Shown: positions 6,999 to 7,118 of the stretch, in pieces | Layout of the letters: the number at the start of each line of letters is the position of its first letter | Position numbering within the stretch: position 1 is the first letter of the stretch | Assembly: GCA_025458665.1 (NCBI GenBank) | Contig: JALOSG010000137.1 | Coordinates: 1-7,118 of the forward strand | Reading direction: 5' to 3' | DNA length: 7,118 nucleotides | Source: Serpentinimonas sp. | GTDB taxonomy: Bacteria; Pseudomonadota; Gammaproteobacteria; Burkholderiales; Burkholderiaceae_C | The notes under the pieces: generated by a model | Seen by the model: the letters and a program-made list of their open reading frames with translations, nothing else | What the model was told of the DNA's origin: nothing | The model's database searches: none | Translations under genes and position numbers: made by a program

Positions 6999-7118
6999 TC
7001 AGGCAAAGTGGTCGAAGCTGGCCAGCGCCCTGGCCGGCGGCTGCACCGGCCGGCCCTGGCGGTCGGTCCAGAACACACGGGGCGGCGCGGCCAGGCCAGC
7101 GGCGCTCAGCACCGAGCC
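6999..7118 (-). CDS. thiL: 3' end of a probable thiamine-phosphate kinase gene, partial
   Basis: On the minus strand an open frame runs from the window edge for 39 codons to TGA at 6999-7001. It contains RVFWTDRQGRPVQPP and ends ALASFDHFA. ThiL proteins typically end in a short strand carrying a D-x-x-G-x-P/x-V pattern, followed by a terminal GYDHF or SFDHF motif, and this tail fits. ThiL phosphorylates thiamine monophosphate to the active cofactor thiamine diphosphate in the cytoplasm. The call is supported by the neighbours, since thiL is a classic partner of pgpA. Only the extreme C terminus is in the window, so no catalytic residue can be checked. The stop is one base before the Nudix gene start. 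Confidence 0.6.
   Translation of the reverse strand, partial: GSVLSAAGLAAPPRVFWTDRQGRPVQPPARALASFDHFA

Overview
The window is GC-rich, densely packed chromosomal DNA. Gene content, high GC and protein resemblance suggest a betaproteobacterium, most likely Comamonadaceae (Acidovorax-like). That assignment is inference from protein style and from the apparent thiL/pgpA/pncC order. No rRNA, tRNA, insertion sequence, CRISPR array, integrase or attachment site is visible, and almost every base lies in a gene.

Layout. Bases 1-69 (+) are the last 22 codons of a protein ending in a SEC-C zinc-binding tail (SecA type, or YecA/UPF0149 type). Five bases later it meets, tail to tail, a LysR-type regulator (75-977, -). 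A 91-bp divergent intergenic region with two dyad symmetries separates this regulator from an exported, Tat-signal-bearing, probably lipid-anchored nitroreductase-family protein of Acg type (1069-2325, +). That gene converges, with a 9-bp gap, on a long minus-strand gene string running from the right edge: 3' end of a probable thiL (6999-7118), a Nudix hydrolase with a split Nudix box (6020-6997), pgpA (5467-5994), pncC/cinA C-terminal type (4942-5442), and a five-module c-di-GMP protein: periplasmic solute-binding domain, membrane segment, PAS, GSDEF, EAL (2335-4938).

How they fit together. The minus-strand genes are separated by 1 to 24 bp and look like one operon. Its front part is cofactor and lipid housekeeping: thiamine phosphate kinase, phosphatidylglycerophosphate phosphatase and nicotinamide-nucleotide amidase. 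Two extra members are less expected there: the NUDT19-like Nudix enzyme between thiL and pgpA, and the sensory c-di-GMP protein at the tail, whose GTG start follows the pncC stop after a single codon. The LysR/nitroreductase pair looks like a self-contained regulator-target module between the SEC-C gene and this operon. I see no convincing evidence of a wholly new system. The best points for follow-up are the divergent control region, the exported Acg-like protein, the degenerate GGDEF domain paired with an intact EAL domain, and the operon composition.
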